From: an uncultured Erysipelotrichaceae bacterium
Lineage (GTDB): Bacteria > Bacillota_I > Bacilli_A > Erysipelotrichales > Erysipelotrichaceae
Length of the DNA: 36,609 bases
Direction: 5' to 3'
NCBI GenBank assembly: GCA_902778375.1
Contig: CACYXJ010000037.1
Coordinates: forward strand, 1-36,609
A model generated the notes under the pieces. That model ran no database searches, was not told where the DNA came from, and saw nothing but the letters and a program-made list of their open reading frames with translations. Positions 15,083 to 23,659 of the stretch are shown here, in pieces (positions within the stretch are counted from its first letter, which is position 1; the number at the start of each line of letters is the position of its first letter). Made by a program: the position numbers and the translations under genes.

Positions 15083-16768
15083 ATGAAGACCGTTCAGTCG
15101 TATGACCATTATTACAACTACCAGGAAATCACCGATATTCTTCATGAATATGCGGAACAGTTTCCCCGCTATGTGAAGCTTTCGTCAATCGGCAAAACCA
15201 CTGAAAACAGAGAGATGTGGCTGCTGACTGTCAGCGACACGGAAGCCGGCGATCCCGATGAAAAACCGGCATATTTTACCGTCGGCCATGTCCATGCCGG
15301 CGAAGTAACAGGCTGCATGTGCTCCATGTATCTTGCGGATGTACTTGTCCATAATACAGAAGAGGAAGAGATTGCCGCACTGCTCAGGAACTCGACATTC
15401 TATATCATGCCGCGTCCGGTCGCAGATGGTTCCGAATACTATCTGACACATCCGGATATGATCCGCAGCATCAATATTCCGTATCCGTTTGAAACGGAAA
15501 TGCCGGGTCTGGTTCCTTCCGATATCGATGGAGACGGAGTGATCCGCAACATGATCGTAAAGACACCGTTCGGCGGCTGGAAGAAAGATGAAAAGGACAG
15601 CCGTCTGCTTGTCAAGCGCGAAGCGGATGATGTCACCGGTGATTTCTATAATGTCTACAGTGAAGGCATGATCAACGACTATGACGGCGTGCATATCGAA
15701 AGCGCACCGGCGAAATACGGCCTTGATCTGAACCGCAACTATCCGATGAACTGGAATCCGGAATACAAGCAGCCGGGCGGCGGCATCTATCCCGGCCAGG
15801 TCAGTGAATCGAGAAACCTGATCGAATGGATCAGCCGCAGGCGCAATCTTGTCAGCACGATCATTTTCCATACATTCGGCGGCATGTATCTGTATCCGCC
15901 GGCGGGCATTCCGGCAGCCCAGGCCGACCAGAAAGACCAGGAAATGTTCAAAGCCTTCATGAAGATGGCGAAGGAAGAAACCGGCTACCACCAGCTGCGT
16001 ATCAAGGATGATTATCTCGGACTTGATACCGAGTATCCGGCAAATGGTTCCCTGGATGACTATCTGTATCACTGCAACGGTGTATTCTCCCATTCGGTCG
16101 AGACATGGAACCTGGAAGCCCAGTGCGAAATGAAGCCGGAATATCCCAAACCGGTAAAACTGACGGAAGAGGAAAAAATGGACAACCAGCGCAAACTTCT
16201 GGAATGGGTCGACAAAAACAAACTGAACGATTATTACATGGAATGGACGGAATTTGAACATCCGCAGCTCGGAACCGTGGAAATCGGCGGTCCCGACAAG
16301 AAATTCCTGCTCCAGAATCCGCCGGTGCAGTTCCTTCCCCAGGAAGTCGAAAAGCACACCCGTTATATTCTCCGTCATGCGAAATCAATGCCGCATCTTG
16401 CCTTCGTCAAGACTGACAGCAAGAAACTGGCGGACGGTCTTTATAAGGTTGAGGCAGTTATTTGCAATACTGGTTATATGCCGACCAATGCCACCAATGA
16501 ATTCATGACATTGAAACTTGCCCGCGATATCGAAGTGATCCTCAAGGGTGCCGAAGTCGCGGAAGGAAAAGCCGTTCAGAAGATCGGTCAGCTGGAAGGC
16601 TATGGAACGGTGAGAAGGGAATACAGCTTCTTCGGTCCTGTTACCGTGGAACCGGCTCCTCTCAGCAAAAAAGTGACATGGTTTGTCTATGGCAAAGAGG
16701 GAAGCGAAGTGACGATTACCGCCTGCAGTCAGAAAGCCGGCAAGGCGGAAACAACAGTCACACTGTAA
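15083..16768 (+). CDS. M14-family zinc carboxypeptidase
   Basis: A 561-aa metallopeptidase of the M14 family, without signal peptide and therefore probably intracellular. The zinc motif HxxE is His71-Glu74 (GHVHAGE). DLNRNYP, typical for the substrate-binding Asn-Arg pair of M14 enzymes, lies around residue 215, and HTFGGMYLYPPAG around 262 is the third-ligand region. SHSVETWN near 343 and the following part complete the peptidase domain. The last 150 residues form an extra beta-rich domain. The family removes C-terminal residues or splits modified peptides. AAGGAG precedes the ATG. The next gene starts 31 bases downstream. Confidence 0.9.
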   Translation: MKTVQSYDHYYNYQEITDILHEYAEQFPRYVKLSSIGKTTENREMWLLTVSDTEAGDPDEKPAYFTVGHVHAGEVTGCMCSMYLADVLVHNTEEEEIAALLRNSTFYIMPRPVADGSEYYLTHPDMIRSINIPYPFETEMPGLVPSDIDGDGVIRNMIVKTPFGGWKKDEKDSRLLVKREADDVTGDFYNVYSEGMINDYDGVHIESAPAKYGLDLNRNYPMNWNPEYKQPGGGIYPGQVSESRNLIEWISRRRNLVSTIIFHTFGGMYLYPPAGIPAAQADQKDQEMFKAFMKMAKEETGYHQLRIKDDYLGLDTEYPANGSLDDYLYHCNGVFSHSVETWNLEAQCEMKPEYPKPVKLTEEEKMDNQRKLLEWVDKNKLNDYYMEWTEFEHPQLGTVEIGGPDKKFLLQNPPVQFLPQEVEKHTRYILRHAKSMPHLAFVKTDSKKLADGLYKVEAVICNTGYMPTNATNEFMTLKLARDIEVILKGAEVAEGKAVQKIGQLEGYGTVRREYSFFGPVTVEPAPLSKKVTWFVYGKEGSEVTITACSQKAGKAETTVTL

Positions 16769-16799
16769 ACAGAAAAACAATAAGACGAGGTTTATACAA

Positions 16800-17648
16800 A
16801 TGATTGAAAAAATCGATGCTGTTGCTGCCGATATCGATATGACCCTGACCGCAAAGGGCGGAGATCTGCCGGAATATACCAAAGAGGTTTTCCGCATCCT
16901 CCAGGACAGAGGCGTTCAGATCGGTCTGGCGACCGGCCGGGAACTGAATGACAGACTGTACAATCAATGGCAGCAGTGGAAAATGGACCGTCCGTTTGAT
17001 TTCCTGATCGGCATGAACGGCGGAATGCTGTGGGACAAGGATCACGGCAATTTCTGGAACATGGATCTGATGAAGGAAGAAGTCATGAAAGAGATTCTTC
17101 ATGACATGATGCCGATCATCGAAAAATATGAAGTCTCAGTCAATGTCGAAGGCGGAGAGAACCATGCCGCGATGTATATCAAGGGCGAACTGTTCGATTC
17201 CATGCGCCGCCGCGGTTGGGTATTTGACGATTACACCGGCGATATCGACGGCTTCTGCCAGAAACCATGCTACAAATTCCTGTTCCGTACGACACCGGAT
17301 GTCGAACAGATGATCAGGGCAAGGATCAAAGAACGCTGGAGTGATGGTTTTCAGGCGGTCGGAACCTTCCCGGGAACAGTGGAAATGATGCAGAAAGATA
17401 TCGACAAGGGAAGTGGACTTGCCCGTTACGCGGAAGAAAACAATATCGATCTGAAAAATATCGTCACTTTTGGCGACAATGAAAACGACAATCCGATGCT
17501 GGTCAGATCGGGCTGGGGTGTATGCCTGAAAGGCGGCGCCCAGGGCACGATCGACTGTGCGGATGATGTGACTGACTACATCTGCGCCGAAGAAGGTGTG
17601 GGCCATTATCTTGCAGATCATTATCTGATACCGAAAGGTTGGATGTAA
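16800..17648 (+). CDS. HAD-superfamily phosphatase, Cof type
   Basis: The 282-aa product is a HAD hydrolase of the IIB (Cof/YidA-like) class. Motif I is DIDMT at residues 11-15 with nucleophile Asp11 and acid Asp13. The first residue of the motif pair is preceded by VAA, not the common FD. Motif IV is GDNENDNPM near the C-terminus, with the lysine motif upstream (KDIDKGSG). A C2 cap domain lies in between. These enzymes dephosphorylate sugar phosphates, flavin or pyridoxal phosphates; the substrate is not evident. It follows the carboxypeptidase closely and ends at a strong terminator. Confidence 0.9.
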   Translation: MIEKIDAVAADIDMTLTAKGGDLPEYTKEVFRILQDRGVQIGLATGRELNDRLYNQWQQWKMDRPFDFLIGMNGGMLWDKDHGNFWNMDLMKEEVMKEILHDMMPIIEKYEVSVNVEGGENHAAMYIKGELFDSMRRRGWVFDDYTGDIDGFCQKPCYKFLFRTTPDVEQMIRARIKERWSDGFQAVGTFPGTVEMMQKDIDKGSGLARYAEENNIDLKNIVTFGDNENDNPMLVRSGWGVCLKGGAQGTIDCADDVTDYICAEEGVGHYLADHYLIPKGWM

Positions 17649-17651
17649 AAG

Positions 17652-17693
17652 ACGGCTTTCTTTCCTGTTGTTCAGGGAAGAAAGACCGTTTTT
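17652..17693 (+). terminator. terminator after the HAD gene
   Basis: CTTTCTTTCCTG pairs with CAGGGAAGAAAG (one wobble) around TTGTT. ACGG/CCGT extends the stem past a single bulge, and a T-run follows. Confidence 0.9.
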
Positions 17694-17748
17694 CTTTCGA
17701 AGATGATATGATTATTTCAGTACCACATGTATGCAAAAAGGAGACACT

Positions 17749-18189
17749 ATGATCAGAATTGCAATCTGCTGCGGCGGTGGATTCTCTTCCTCCGCTCTGG
17801 CTGCCCATCTGGAAAGAGAAGTTGCCGAACAAAACCTGCAGGATAAAGTCAAATTTGTTTTCATCCCGATCCACCAGCTGGCCGACCGTCAGGACGAAGC
17901 GGATATTGCTATGGCATGTCCGCATACGGAATACAAGGTAAAGCAGGACAGTGCTGCCGGCCGCTATCATATTCCTGTCACAATCATCCCGCCCCGCCTT
18001 TACGGACTGATGCCGGTTCGCGACTTTGTGGAGGATGCTGAAGATCTTCTGGAACTCTGGAACCAGGGCGGAACAAACATGATGACTTTCCCCGACGAAC
18101 CGCGGCCGCTGGCAGTCCAGCGCATGGTGTCGCACCGGAGATGGCTGAAAGGGGAGACGGCGGATTTCAAAAAGAAACATCCTCTGTGA
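17749..18189 (+). CDS. orphan PTS IIB-like protein (lactose/cellobiose type)
   Basis: The 146-aa protein begins with the phosphocysteine loop of lactose/cellobiose-type PTS IIB domains: CGGGFSSS at residues 8-15, with Cys8 as the likely phosphorylation site. In a sugar transporter IIB passes phosphate from IIA to the incoming sugar at IIC. No IIA or IIC gene is nearby, and residues about 103-146 extend beyond the usual 100-aa domain, ending in a basic segment. It may therefore have a regulatory role or serve a distant transporter. The ATG at 17749 is chosen over 17731 because AAAGGAG lies between them at correct distance. Confidence 0.8.
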   Translation: MIRIAICCGGGFSSSALAAHLEREVAEQNLQDKVKFVFIPIHQLADRQDEADIAMACPHTEYKVKQDSAAGRYHIPVTIIPPRLYGLMPVRDFVEDAEDLLELWNQGGTNMMTFPDEPRPLAVQRMVSHRRWLKGETADFKKKHPL

Positions 18190-18207
18190 TTCTTCTTCAC
18201 ATCACAG
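18184..18207 (+). repeat. inverted repeat at the end of the IIB gene
   Basis: CTGTGAT (18184-18190) and ATCACAG (18201-18207) form 7-bp arms spanning the IIB stop codon, 28 bases before the ktrB start. No T-run follows; it may be a weak attenuator or processing stem. Confidence 0.35.
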
Positions 18208-18235
18208 CCCGGCAGTAAAGAACAGGTAAACAATT

Positions 18236-19660
18236 GTGAAAACAGATCTTCTGGCTGTCTTTTTTACCAAAAGACGGACATCATTGATTGAAAAACTGGC
18301 GAAATCAAACAGCCCTGAAAAGCTGCTTCTGTATTCGTTTCTTTTCATCATTTTCCTGGGTTCTGTGCTTCTGACGCTGCCATTTGCCAACATCAGAACA
18401 CCGGCTGCCTATGTCGACAACCTGTTCGTATCTGTCAGCGCCGTATGTGTAACCGGACTGACAACGGTGACAGTCGCCGAGCAGTACAGTCTGTTCGGAA
18501 AGATCATTCTGATATTCCTGATGGAAATCGGCGGCCTGGGACCGATGACGATCATTGCCATCATCATGCAGCGTAACAAAAGGCGGATGGCGACGGTGGA
18601 AAAGAAACTGTTCGCCGCCACTTCCGGCAAAAGCAATCTCTATGACGTACCAAGCTATCTGCGCAAGATCTTTCTGTATACAGTCGTTCTTGAACTGATC
18701 GGGTTTATTCTCTTTTCCCTGCGTCTGTGCGAGCATTTCGGATTTGAGGAAGGTCTGTTCAATTCCCTGTTTCTTTCGGTTTCCGCATTCACCAATGCCG
18801 GCTTCGACTGTTTCGCTGCCGACAGTCTGGTACAGTTCGCGGCAGATCCTCTGATCTGTCTGACTGTCATGGCACTGATCATTACCGGCGGTCTTGGCTT
18901 CATTGTCTGGTTTGAACTGTATGACCTGATCCGCTTCCGTTTCCGCCAGCGCCAGGGACTGCACAAGAAGCACCGCTATCTCTCGGAACACGCATATGTC
19001 GTACTGAACACCACCGCTGTGCTTCTGGTATCAGGGGCAATTCTGTTTGCCATCCTGGAATCGGGAAAAACCGGAACGATCAATCAAATGGATGGTCCGG
19101 AGCGTGTGCTTGTTTCCATGTTTCAGTCGGTAACACTCCGTACTGCCGGTTTCTCGACTGTCAACATCGGCAGCTGCACGAGACCGATGCTGCTGATCAT
19201 GTGCGTTTACATGCTGATCGGCGGATCGCCGGGCGGAACCGCGGGCGGTATCAAGACCACGACCGCGGCGGTACTCTTCAAAACGGCATTCAATTCCCTG
19301 AATCAGAAACACCGGGATGCCCTGATCCGCTACCGCAAGATATCTTCATCCATCATGAAGCAGGCATTCATGATCGTCACACTGTATTTTGCAATCATCT
19401 TTGCCATGACCCTGGTCCTTACGGTATCGGAACCGTCTGCCACTCTGCTGTCGCTCCTGTTTGAAGTGTTCTCGGCAATCGGCACTGTCGGCATATCGAC
19501 AGGTATTACACCGGTTCTTTCAATTACAGGCAAAATTGTCATCATGCTGCTGATGTTCATCGGCAGAATGGGACCGCTCAGTCTGTATACCGCCTTCCAT
19601 AAGGAACAGAAATTCAGAAATCATGTCGAATATCCGGATGCAAATCTCATCATCGGATAA
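18236..19660 (+). CDS. ktrB: potassium uptake protein KtrB/TrkH family
   Basis: The 474-aa membrane protein is the ion-conducting subunit of a Ktr-type K+ uptake system. It shows the four-fold membrane-pore-membrane layout, with selectivity-filter segments such as SVSAVCVTGLTT, SAFTNAGFD, SVTLRTAGFST and SAIGTVGIST. GGSPGGTAGGIKTTT is in the cytoplasmic gate region of repeat three. Start is GTG at 18236 with only a weak ribosome site (CAGG). The ktrA gene follows after 12 bases, so the pair forms a KtrAB complex. Ktr systems are typically Na+-dependent, which fits the presence of a primary Na+ pump in this window. Confidence 0.93.
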   Translation: MKTDLLAVFFTKRRTSLIEKLAKSNSPEKLLLYSFLFIIFLGSVLLTLPFANIRTPAAYVDNLFVSVSAVCVTGLTTVTVAEQYSLFGKIILIFLMEIGGLGPMTIIAIIMQRNKRRMATVEKKLFAATSGKSNLYDVPSYLRKIFLYTVVLELIGFILFSLRLCEHFGFEEGLFNSLFLSVSAFTNAGFDCFAADSLVQFAADPLICLTVMALIITGGLGFIVWFELYDLIRFRFRQRQGLHKKHRYLSEHAYVVLNTTAVLLVSGAILFAILESGKTGTINQMDGPERVLVSMFQSVTLRTAGFSTVNIGSCTRPMLLIMCVYMLIGGSPGGTAGGIKTTTAAVLFKTAFNSLNQKHRDALIRYRKISSSIMKQAFMIVTLYFAIIFAMTLVLTVSEPSATLLSLLFEVFSAIGTVGISTGITPVLSITGKIVIMLLMFIGRMGPLSLYTAFHKEQKFRNHVEYPDANLIIG

Positions 19661-19672
19661 TAAGGAGGAAAC

Positions 19673-20341
19673 ATGTCAGAATCCAATTCCAAGCTTTATG
19701 TTGTTATCGGCCTCGGCAATTTCGGCAATGCCGTTGCAACAACCATTGCCAATGCCGGTGAGGATGTCATCGCCATCGACAAGGACCCGCTTCTTGTTCA
19801 GGAAATCACCGAATCTGTGCCGAATGCCATATGTGCGGATTCCCGTGATATCGAACTGCTGAAGGAAGCAGGTGTCCAGGACGCGGATGTTGTCATTGTC
19901 TCCATGGGATCGCATCTGGAATCCAGCGTCATCACGATCCTGAACCTGAAGGAACTGGGCATCAAAAACGTCATTGCCAAAGCGAACAATGAACGTTACA
20001 AGTATGTTATGGAGCGGGTCGGTGCGGACAGTGTCATCCAGCCGGAAAACGAAATGGGACAGCGTGTCGGCATCTCTTTGATCAACCCCAAGATCATTGA
20101 TATCTACCAGATGACCAATGACTATGCGGTCATGGAAATCAGGGTTCCGGAACTGTGGGTCGGACGGCCGCTCGGAACACTGAATATCCGGGAAATCTAC
20201 GGTGTCAATATTATCGGCTTCCGGCGGGAAAACGAAAAGAACGTATGTACCAATGTGACAAAAGACACAATTCTTCAAAAGAACGATTATCTTGTCGTTG
20301 CCGCTGACGCGTCACGTATTTCTTCCCTGAATCTTGACTGA
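19673..20341 (+). CDS. ktrA: KtrA, RCK regulatory subunit of the K+ uptake system
   Basis: A 222-aa cytoplasmic RCK protein. The N-terminal Rossmann fold has VVIGLGNFG at residues 9-17 followed by the acidic AIDKD strand end, which binds ATP/ADP or NAD. The C-terminal RCK-C domain (about 135-222) is the usual site of regulatory ligand such as c-di-AMP. The ring of KtrA gates KtrB. AAGGAGG lies just before the ATG, 12 bases after ktrB. A convergent terminator follows. Confidence 0.94.
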   Translation: MSESNSKLYVVIGLGNFGNAVATTIANAGEDVIAIDKDPLLVQEITESVPNAICADSRDIELLKEAGVQDADVVIVSMGSHLESSVITILNLKELGIKNVIAKANNERYKYVMERVGADSVIQPENEMGQRVGISLINPKIIDIYQMTNDYAVMEIRVPELWVGRPLGTLNIREIYGVNIIGFRRENEKNVCTNVTKDTILQKNDYLVVAADASRISSLNLD

Positions 20342-20355
20342 TCTTTGTAAAGAAA

Positions 20356-20382
20356 CCCTGATATCGTATCAGGGCTTTTTTT
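20356..20382. terminator. terminator between ktrA and the oxidoreductase gene
   Basis: CCCTGATA and TATCAGGG form a perfect 8-bp stem around TCG, followed on the + strand by C and seven T. The stem includes the stop codon of the convergent minus-strand gene. Confidence 0.85.
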
Positions 20383-21352
20383 CATTTTCCCATGTGCTGC
20401 GCAGTTCTTCGCAGTAGCGGATATAGCGTATCGTATGTTCCGGCGGTGTTACGGGACTGGTTAGTTTTCCTTCCAGGATGCATTCGTTGTAATGCTTCAG
20501 TTCGTACTGCAGCTCATATTCACAGGGACAGCTGATCGTTTCCGGTTCGCCGTCTTCCGGATATATCACAGCCCGGGATGCTTTCCAGTAATCGGGTATG
20601 AAGATGCGGCCGTGCTCAAAGTACAGTGTCAGCCCGTTTTCAAACAGCACCAGATTCGATACGGCAAGATTCGCCATCGTGTTATTGGCAAAGCGGACAC
20701 TGATGGAACACTGCTGTTCGGCCCCGCTTTCAAAGAAGGAAGCGTTGCCGTAACAGGATTCGATCGGTCCGTTGAGGAATTCCGCCATATGGAAAAAATA
20801 TGCCTCGTTGCCGTACATCACGCCGCCGCCCATATCCTTTTCCTTGTTCCAGCCAGTGATGTAAGGCCCGCTGTTGTAGGACTGACGGAAATCCATATAA
20901 CAGAGTTTTCCCAATATATGATCTTCAATGATCTCCCTGATTCTGCGGTATACCGGCAGGAAAGGTGCCTTGACCGCTTCGGTCAGGAACAGACTCCTTT
21001 CTTCAGCCAGGGCAAATAGTTCTTCTGCTTCCCGGGAATGGAGAACAAACGGTTTTTCCATTACGACATGCTTCCCTGCCAGAAGCGCTTCTTTTGCATA
21101 AGGGTAATGAAGGCTGTTGACCAGAGGGATATAGACAGCATCGATATCCGGATCTTCCAGGATCAGGTGATAGTCATCGGCGGATTTGGGAATATCCAGC
21201 TGACCGGCAAGCTGCTCTGCCTTCTTCAGATCGCGTGAGGAAATGACGGATACTTCTCCGTTTCCGGCAAGACGCATGCCTCTGCAGAAGCGGGGAACGA
21301 TAGAAGCGGTGGAAATAACGCCATAGCGGACAATGTTCCGTTTTGTATTCAT
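20369..21352 (-). CDS. Gfo/Idh/MocA-family oxidoreductase
   Basis: The 327-aa protein is an NAD(P)-dependent dehydrogenase of the Gfo/Idh/MocA family, which oxidises or reduces hydroxyl groups of sugars, inositols or bile pigments. The N-terminal Rossmann part begins RYGVISTASIVPRF, with GVISTA in place of the common GxGxxG. The family motif EKP is at VVMEKPF near residue 95, and a C-terminal beta-sheet substrate domain follows. The frame is open upstream to 21514 and would add a hydrophobic stretch, but ATG at 21352 is chosen because AAGGA lies 6 bases before it and homology starts there. Substrate unknown. It is a single-gene unit, divergent from the lipoprotein gene. Confidence 0.9.
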   Translation of the reverse strand: MNTKRNIVRYGVISTASIVPRFCRGMRLAGNGEVSVISSRDLKKAEQLAGQLDIPKSADDYHLILEDPDIDAVYIPLVNSLHYPYAKEALLAGKHVVMEKPFVLHSREAEELFALAEERSLFLTEAVKAPFLPVYRRIREIIEDHILGKLCYMDFRQSYNSGPYITGWNKEKDMGGGVMYGNEAYFFHMAEFLNGPIESCYGNASFFESGAEQQCSISVRFANNTMANLAVSNLVLFENGLTLYFEHGRIFIPDYWKASRAVIYPEDGEPETISCPCEYELQYELKHYNECILEGKLTSPVTPPEHTIRYIRYCEELRSTWENEKKP

Positions 21353-21485
21353 GAGTATTCCTTCAACTTTCAGTTTCATTGTATCCTGTTGCCGGAAGCG
21401 ATGCGGAAATGATGATCTCAGTACTGGCAGATCAGGAAAGATAGTACAATAACAGGGAATCAGATAGAGCGAAAGGAACAGGAAA

Positions 21486-22178
21486 ATGATCAGAAAGACA
21501 ATTGCCGCAGTCATGGCAGTATTCCTGGTGGCAGGCTGCGGCAGTAAGAAGGAGAATACATACCGCTCAATACCGCAGAGCGAAGCACTGGCGATGATGG
21601 AGAGCGAAACGGACTATATCATCCTCGATGTGCGCCGACCGGACGAATTTGCCGAAAAGCATCTTCCCGGTGCTCTCAATGTGCCGAATGAGACGATCAG
21701 TGACACGATGCCGCCGCAGGCAGCGGAGAAACTGGCAGCTATGGGATATACCAACATTGTCGAGATCGGCGGGATCGAGACATGGCCGGGAGAAATTGAA
21801 GAAGGAGAAGATATGCAAAATGCTTTTGTGAAAACCGATCTGATCATGGATACACATAAAGACGGCGAAAAGGACGGTGTCATACTGTCTCTGGAATCGT
21901 TTGCCTATCCGGTAATGGAAATGACACTGAGCAATCAGAGCGGCAGGCCGTTTACCTATGGCAGCGCTTTTGTTCTGGAGACCAACGACAACGGCGAATG
22001 GAAGGAAACGGAAAAAAGCCGGGAAATGATGTGGACCATGGAGGCGTATGAACTGGCGGACGGTGAAAGTGTCAGACTGTCATTTGATCTCAGTCTGCTG
22101 GGCGATCTGTATCCCGACCGCTACCGCGTCGGCAAGGAAGGAATCATGGCCGAGTTCCGGCTGGTCTATACCGAATGA
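21486..22178 (+). CDS. lipoprotein with rhodanese remnant and bacterial Ig-like domain
   Basis: A 230-aa exported lipoprotein: signal peptide with lipobox LVAGC, lipid-modified Cys18. Residues about 27-104 are a rhodanese-like domain (YIILDVRRPDEFAEKHLPGA, then QAAEKLAAMGYTNI and GGIETWPGEI). Between these two blocks the segment that carries the catalytic CRSGxRS loop in normal rhodaneses is missing, apparently by an in-frame deletion of some 20-25 residues, so sulfurtransferase activity is not expected. Residues about 115-230 look like a small Ig-like beta domain (MTLSNQSGRPFTYG, ELADGESVRLSFDL, DRYRVGKE) of the kind found in many Firmicutes lipoproteins. It may keep a binding role on the cell surface. 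Confidence 0.85.
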   Translation: MIRKTIAAVMAVFLVAGCGSKKENTYRSIPQSEALAMMESETDYIILDVRRPDEFAEKHLPGALNVPNETISDTMPPQAAEKLAAMGYTNIVEIGGIETWPGEIEEGEDMQNAFVKTDLIMDTHKDGEKDGVILSLESFAYPVMEMTLSNQSGRPFTYGSAFVLETNDNGEWKETEKSREMMWTMEAYELADGESVRLSFDLSLLGDLYPDRYRVGKEGIMAEFRLVYTE

Positions 22179-22193
22179 GACATTGTTTCCTTC

Positions 22194-22202
22194 TGTTATA
22201 AT
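22194..22202 (+). promoter_or_regulatory. extended -10 promoter of the M20 peptidase gene
   Basis: TGTTATAAT is a full extended -10 element 42 bases before the start codon. No -35 at normal spacing is evident; TTGTTT at 22183 is too close. Confidence 0.5.
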
Positions 22203-22243
22203 GAATGAAAACATGCTTGACCAAATAAGAAAGGGGCTTATAT

Positions 22244-23488
22244 ATGGCAAATCAGGTTTCGGAAAAAATCGCGGCGGTACTGCGAAAACTGACAGATGAG
22301 GATAAGGTGCAGAAGGCACTGAAATTCATCGAGGAAGATCAGGAAAACATCATTCAGAAACAGATCGAACTGACACTGATCCCGGCACCGACGGGACAGG
22401 AAGAAAAGAAAGCGAAGCGGCTGCTGGAAATGTTTGCGGAAGAAGGTCTGACGGATTGTCATATCGATCCCTACGGCAATGCTGTCGGTATCCGCAGGGG
22501 AACCGGGAACGGGAAAACAGTTCTTGTCGAAGGACATATGGATACGGTATTCCCGATCGATACAAAACTGGAGATCCGGCGTGAGAACGGCTGGATCTAC
22601 TGTCCGGGCATCGTCGACGATACCCGCGGCTGCGCCGTCGTTCTTTCCGTGATCAGGGCATTGAACGCGGCCGGAATCGAAACAGCCGGCGATATTCATT
22701 TTGTCGGTACGGTCCAGGAAGAGGGCATGGGAGCCCTGAAAGGAATGCAGTATTACTGCAATCACCATCCCGAGCTTGACGCCAGCATTTCCATCGACGG
22801 CCCCGGTTATGAAGCGGTCACGTTCCAGGCGACCGGCATCCAGTCATATGAATTCAATTTCCATGGCATCGGCGGTCATGCGGCAGGAGCGTTCGGCAAA
22901 GTGGCGAACCCGCTGGCAGCAGCCGGCCGGGCAATTGCCAAAATATCCGATCTGAAGGTTCCGGAAAAACCGCGTACGACATATGCTGTCACAGCGGCTT
23001 TTGCCGGCTCCTATGAATCGATCCATGCCATTGTCGACAAAGCGACAATTCTTCTGAACTTCCGTTCCGACAGCCAGGAGGAACTGGAAAAGCTCAGAGC
23101 CGAGATCTTCCGGTGCATGGATGAAGCCTGCCGCGAGGAAACCGAGCGGTGGGGAAAGGACACGATCACCTACGATTTCCGTCATGTCTGCGATATCAAT
23201 GCGGGCAGTCAGTCCAGTGACGCCGCAATCGTTCAGGGGGCTGTCGCCGCCGCAGCCTATCTTGGCTGTCAGGATGTGAAACTGGAAGAAGGCGGTGCGA
23301 CAAACTGCTCGAGGGCTCTGGAAGCACATCTGCCGGCAGTGTGCCTCGGCGGCGGCGCGGATTACGACTCCAAGTGCCACAGCCTGGCCGAACAGTTCCG
23401 GGAAAAAGATGCTTTCAAGGGTGCCCAGAGCGCATTTCTTCTGGCTCTGCTGTGCGCCGGTACGGATGTCAGCGAATCCATCATCTGA
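22244..23488 (+). CDS. M20-family metallopeptidase
   Basis: The 414-aa product belongs to the M20 di-zinc peptidase family (PepT, carboxypeptidase G2, succinyl-diaminopimelate desuccinylase and relatives). Metal and catalytic residues are visible: GHMDT with His98 and Asp100, VDDTRG with bridging Asp125, the catalytic Glu pair EE at 159-160, Asp in IDGPG, and the last His ligand in KCHSLAE near the C-terminus. The dimerisation domain lies at about 185-300. It is cytoplasmic and probably hydrolyses small peptides or N-acyl amino acids. It has its own promoter and terminator. Confidence 0.92.
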   Translation: MANQVSEKIAAVLRKLTDEDKVQKALKFIEEDQENIIQKQIELTLIPAPTGQEEKKAKRLLEMFAEEGLTDCHIDPYGNAVGIRRGTGNGKTVLVEGHMDTVFPIDTKLEIRRENGWIYCPGIVDDTRGCAVVLSVIRALNAAGIETAGDIHFVGTVQEEGMGALKGMQYYCNHHPELDASISIDGPGYEAVTFQATGIQSYEFNFHGIGGHAAGAFGKVANPLAAAGRAIAKISDLKVPEKPRTTYAVTAAFAGSYESIHAIVDKATILLNFRSDSQEELEKLRAEIFRCMDEACREETERWGKDTITYDFRHVCDINAGSQSSDAAIVQGAVAAAAYLGCQDVKLEEGGATNCSRALEAHLPAVCLGGGADYDSKCHSLAEQFREKDAFKGAQSAFLLALLCAGTDVSESII

Positions 23489-23505
23489 AAGAAACAGTCA
23501 TCAGC

Positions 23506-23537
23506 GGTCTGTGTTTGAAAAAACACAGGCTTTTTTT
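23506..23537 (+). terminator. terminator after the M20 peptidase gene
   Basis: GTCTGTGTTT and AAACACAGGC pair (one T-G wobble) around GAAA, followed by seven T. Confidence 0.85.
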
Positions 23538-23659
23538 GAAATTCTTCTGTCTGCCGTTTCTGTTTTTTCCCAATTGGACGAATAAATGTAGTATGATTTA
23601 TTTAGAATTCAGGCTTCACAAATAATACGTAGGTAATAATTGTAAGGAGAAGAAAAAGA

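Noticed and set aside
21353..21514. N-terminal extension of the Gfo/Idh/MocA protein with a hydrophobic stretch
   Set aside because: A good ribosome site lies before ATG 21352, family homology starts there, and the extension overlaps the divergent gene's promoter and start.
23574..23597. TTGGAC and TATGAT as promoter of the HPr-lactate dehydrogenase gene
   Set aside because: The spacing is 12 bases, too short. A promoter must exist in this gap but I cannot place it.
23604..23621. Rex-type redox operator before the HPr-lactate dehydrogenase gene
   Set aside because: Only one half-site (TTCACAA) is present; the other half does not match TTGTGAA.
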